64,000 nucleotides of DNA from Tenacibaculum soleae (GTDB taxonomy: Bacteria > Bacteroidota > Bacteroidia > Flavobacteriales > Flavobacteriaceae), in assembly GCF_001693415.1 (NCBI RefSeq), contig NZ_MAKX01000024.1, positions 207,303 through 271,302 on the forward strand, given 5' to 3'. The notes below the pieces were generated by a model. The model was given only the letters and a program-made list of their open reading frames with translations. It was not told the DNA's origin and did no database searches. Position 1 is the first letter of the stretch. Each line of letters begins with the position of its first letter. Shown here piece by piece: positions 62,978 through 64,000 of the stretch. The translations under genes were made by a program, and so were the position numbers.

Positions 62978-64000
62978 TTAGTCGCACTTTTTAACAGAAA
63001 TAATCACTGTTTTTGATGCGGGTGTATGGCTAATTCTAGCTTTACTCTTTAAAGGTACCAAAACGTTTGCTTCTGGAAAATAGGTAGCAGTACATTGTTT
63101 TGGTATACTGTACGGAACAACTAAAAAACCAAAAGCCTTTCTTTTTTCTCCTTGAAAATGACTTATTAAATCTACTTTATCTAATTTAGATAGCCCTTGA
63201 GTTTTCATATCTTCTGGGTTCATGAAAATAACTCTTCGCTCATTTAAAACACCTCTGTAACGATCATTTAATCCGTAAATAGTAGTGTTGTATTGATCAT
63301 GCGTTCGAATGGTCATCATCATAAATTGATTTTTCTCTAAAGCAATATCAGAAGGTAGGTTTGTTGTAAAATTTGCTTTTCCTGTTTTAGTAGGTGTAAA
63401 GTTATTATCACGCGCATTGTTTGGTAGATAAAAACCACCTTTTTTACGTACTTTTGCATTGTAATTATCAAACCCAGTAATGGTAGCTTCAATTTTAGCA
63501 CGAATTAAATCATAATTTGTAATTAATTGCTGCCATTCAACTTTAGTGTTTTTTAAGGTGGCTTGGGCTATACCAGCAACAATAGCAGGTTCGCTTAATA
63601 AATGTGTAGATACAGGATCTAAATGACCACTTGATTGATGTACAACTCCCATTGAGTTTTCTACAGTAATAAACTGTTCTCCAGTTTTTTGAATATCTTT
63701 TTCTGAACGCCCTAAACAAGGTAAAATCAAAGCTTCTTTACCTGTTATTAAATGACTTCTATTTAGTTTTGTAGATATTTGCACTGTTAAATTACAATTT
63801 TGTAATGCTTGAGCTGTGATTTCTGTATCAGGAGTTGCTGAAATAAAGTTTCCGCCCATTCCTATAAAAACACTCGCTTTTTTTTGATGCATAGCTTCAA
63901 TGGCAGCAACTACATCATAACCATGTTCTCTTGGAGCTATAAAAGAAAATTCTTTTTCTAAGTTATCTAGAAAATCATCTTTGGGCTTCTCCCAAATTCC
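62978..64000 (-). CDS. Molybdopterin oxidoreductase (FdhF/YdeP family), 5' end cut by window
   Basis: The visible 340 residues are the C-terminal part; the frame is open to the window edge. Upstream of the first internal ATG (63892) my translation reads GIWEKPKDDFLDNLEKEFSF followed by IAPREHGYDVV, which fits the YdeP/FdhF family. MGGNFISATPD, the cofactor-binding LPCLGRSEKD, and the C-terminal MMTIRTHDQYNTTIYGLNDRYRGV with RRVIFMN follow. Family members include formate dehydrogenase-like and acid-response proteins; the substrate is unclear. It leads the minus-strand run down to the RluA-type gene. Confidence 0.9.
   Translation of the reverse strand, partial: GIWEKPKDDFLDNLEKEFSFIAPREHGYDVVAAIEAMHQKKASVFIGMGGNFISATPDTEITAQALQNCNLTVQISTKLNRSHLITGKEALILPCLGRSEKDIQKTGEQFITVENSMGVVHQSSGHLDPVSTHLLSEPAIVAGIAQATLKNTKVEWQQLITNYDLIRAKIEATITGFDNYNAKVRKKGGFYLPNNARDNNFTPTKTGKANFTTNLPSDIALEKNQFMMMTIRTHDQYNTTIYGLNDRYRGVLNERRVIFMNPEDMKTQGLSKLDKVDLISHFQGEKRKAFGFLVVPYSIPKQCTATYFPEANVLVPLKSKARISHTPASKTVIISVKKCD

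Overview
This window looks like part of a marine-type Flavobacteriaceae chromosome (Bacteroidota). The DNA is very AT-rich. Promoter-like TAnnTTTG boxes, sometimes with TTG 19 bp upstream, stand in for the E. coli consensus. TTG start codons are frequent. Several lineage markers are present: an LpxC-FabZ fusion, the type IX secretion regulator PorX, DUF4199 and DUF4105 proteins, and a NUMOD4/HNH protein. The genus cannot be fixed from the sequence alone; Tenacibaculum- or Polaribacter-like would fit.

Layout. 1-9.1 kb: a truncated GtrB/ArnC-type glycosyltransferase, a DUF4199 membrane protein, the SRP RNA, xerD, three small outer-membrane beta-barrel genes, aroQ, a DUF4105 protein, a YheT-like hydrolase, pssA and lptB. 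9.1-19.2 kb: an envelope cluster (kdsD-tatC-AhpD-like-lptB), recQ, a clearly broken YdeI-family gene, a minus-strand run porX-tsaE-ald-small membrane protein, and an HD phosphohydrolase. 19.2-28.9 kb: the lipid A block lpxD-lpxC/fabZ-lpxA, then efp, a second LpxD-like gene, sucD, an M16 lipoprotein peptidase and fabG. 29-36 kb: fumarylacetoacetase, glyA, rmuC, a small acyltransferase, a DEAD-box helicase and a cold-shock-domain protein.

36-45.8 kb is the most regulatory part. It holds an XRE regulator, a 555-bp non-coding stretch with repeated ACA-nn-TGT palindromes, and a histidine kinase with two membrane helices and almost no external loop. A sigma-54 enhancer-binding response regulator follows, divergent from a MacA/MacB-like operon (adaptor, ATPase, FtsX-type permease). 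The divergent promoter contains GAACA/TGTTC dyads and a TGGCA element. I read this as an envelope-stress or drug-efflux module in which a membrane-embedded kinase controls an ABC exporter through sigma-54. An orphan NarL-type regulator and an internally duplicated four-helix membrane protein follow.

45.9-64 kb: a lone, degenerate DEAD-box RecA domain, an M42 peptidase, a divergent PlsC-like acyltransferase, a NUDIX hydrolase, pheT, pyrD, a LysE-type exporter, a NUMOD4/HNH/HTH protein, DinB-like and TPR proteins, lon, an RluA-type synthase with a long N-terminal extension, a glycine-rich outer-membrane protein built from three repeats, a SPOR-like protein, and the 3' part of a YdeP-type molybdopterin oxidoreductase. 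The 52-59 kb intergenic gaps carry dispersed palindromic repeats, one of them apparently sitting inside the loop of the lon terminator.

I saw no tRNA, rRNA, CRISPR array, insertion sequence or prophage. Apart from the repeats and the pseudogene, this is core-genome sequence.
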